A stretch of DNA of 6,911 nt from Psychroflexus sp. (lineage in GTDB: Bacteria > Bacteroidota > Bacteroidia > Flavobacteriales > Flavobacteriaceae), in contig PXBV01000131.1 in assembly GCA_003565575.1 (NCBI GenBank), positions 1-6,911 of the forward strand, given 5' to 3'. This document shows positions 6,018 through 6,911 of this stretch, piece by piece; position 1 is the first letter of the stretch, and each line of letters starts with the position of its first letter. The position numbers were made by a program, and so were the translations under genes. Under the pieces are notes generated by a model. The model had not been told where the DNA came from, searched no databases, and worked only from the letters and a program-made list of their open reading frames with translations.

Positions 6018-6911
6018 ATTAAGACAAAACGAAGCGATACGAGCTTTAACACGAGAGCACTATTTAAGCCCCAATGACTTTATTGTACCCCTCTTTGTTG
6101 TGGAAGGCAAAGGTGTAAAAGATGAAATCGCTTCTATGCCCAATTACTTTAGGTATAGTTTGGACCTTTTGTCTAAGGAAGTGAAGGAACTCTGGCAAAT
6201 GGGGTTAAAGTCTGTTTTACTTTTTGTAAAAGTAGATGAAACACTCAAAGATAACCGAGGTGAAGAAGCCGTTAATCCCAACGGTTTGATGCAACAAGCC
6301 ATCAAAACTGTAAAAGATGCTGTCCCAGAAATGCTGGTCATGACAGATGTAGCTTTGGATCCTTATTCTATTTTTGGGCATGACGGTATTGTAGATCAAG
6401 GCAAAATTGTAAATGATAGGACCAATTCCTTCCTAGCTCAAATGGCATTAAGTCACGCCCAAGCTGGAGCCGATTTTGTTGCACCAAGTGATATGATGGA
6501 TGGAAGAATTTTGCAAATACGTAGCGTTCTAGAAGATGCACATTTTTCTGATGTGGGAATTATGAGCTATTCTGCTAAATTTGCTTCTGCATTTTATGGC
6601 CCTTTTAGAGACGCTTTGGATTCTGCTCCTGTGGATGCACAAGATATTCCAAAAGACAAAAAGACATATCAGATGGACCCTGCCAATAGAACCGAAGCCC
6701 TAAAAGAAACCTTTCTTGATATTGAAGAAGGCGCAGATATTGTTATGGTAAAACCTGGGCTTTGCTATTTAGACATTGTAAGAGATTTAGCCAATGAGGT
6801 GGATCTGCCAGTAGCCGTCTATCAAGTGAGTGGAGAATATGCCATGATTAAAGCAGCATCAGAAAAAGGTTGGTTAGACCACGATGCAGTCATGCTAGAA
6901 CAATTAACAGC
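5992..6911 (+). CDS. hemB: 5-aminolevulinate dehydratase (porphobilinogen synthase), C-terminus missing
   Basis: Condenses two 5-aminolevulinate molecules into porphobilinogen, the second committed step of tetrapyrrole synthesis, as a cytoplasmic oligomer. The open frame covers 306 complete codons and runs off the right edge; the family is usually about 320-330 residues, so about 20 are missing. The start MFPLQRPRRLR matches the common HemB N-terminus. Both Schiff-base lysines are visible: Lys196 in SYSAKFASAFYGPFR (192-206) and Lys254 in VMVKPGLCYLDI (251-262). DFVAPSDMMDGR (161-172) is also typical. The metal-site segment DVALDPYSIFGHDG (119-132) has Ala121, Asp123 and Asp131 where zinc-type enzymes have three cysteines, so this is the aspartate-rich, magnesium-responsive type. 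The ATG lies 26 nt inside the hydratase gene in another frame, so its translation is probably coupled. No promoter of its own is visible. Confidence 0.96.
   Translation, partial: MFPLQRPRRLRQNEAIRALTREHYLSPNDFIVPLFVVEGKGVKDEIASMPNYFRYSLDLLSKEVKELWQMGLKSVLLFVKVDETLKDNRGEEAVNPNGLMQQAIKTVKDAVPEMLVMTDVALDPYSIFGHDGIVDQGKIVNDRTNSFLAQMALSHAQAGADFVAPSDMMDGRILQIRSVLEDAHFSDVGIMSYSAKFASAFYGPFRDALDSAPVDAQDIPKDKKTYQMDPANRTEALKETFLDIEEGADIVMVKPGLCYLDIVRDLANEVDLPVAVYQVSGEYAMIKAASEKGWLDHDAVMLEQLT

Overview
The window looks like chromosomal DNA of a marine-type or environmental Flavobacteriia member (Bacteroidota). The evidence is AT-rich base composition, TAnnTTTG-like -7 elements, general lack of Shine-Dalgarno sequences, and the flavobacterial style of the HemH, HemJ and HemB proteins. 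The genus cannot be named from the sequence alone.

Layout: bases 1-343 hold the 5' end of a leftward gene for an exported M20-family zinc peptidase, which runs off the left edge. Bases 344-681 are a divergent, gene-free AT-rich intergenic region with one promoter-like element facing each way and an exact 13-bp direct repeat. From 682 to the right edge everything is transcribed rightward: hemH (ferrochelatase), a MATE-family efflux transporter, a 119-nt gap with a possible internal -7 element, hemJ (protoporphyrinogen IX oxidase), a membrane-bound NtrY-like sensor histidine kinase, an enoyl-CoA hydratase/isomerase, and hemB (5-aminolevulinate dehydratase), which is cut by the right edge.

The rightward genes are very tightly packed. 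The hemH stop and MATE start abut (TAAATG). hemJ and the kinase overlap by 4 nt (ATGA), the kinase and the hydratase by 11 nt, and the hydratase and hemB by 26 nt. This suggests one or two translationally coupled transcripts. Three genes supply heme synthesis: HemB makes porphobilinogen, HemJ oxidises protoporphyrinogen IX to protoporphyrin IX, and HemH inserts ferrous iron. HemJ together with HemH implies the classical protoporphyrin-dependent branch. Three non-heme genes sit between them (transporter, sensor kinase, crotonase-fold hydratase). The kinase has no response regulator beside it. These embedded genes are the main point of interest: a porphyrin/heme/redox sensing or export role is possible but is only inferred from position.

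No tRNA, rRNA, CRISPR array, insertion sequence or phage feature was seen. Apart from the operon composition, the genes look intact and ordinary.
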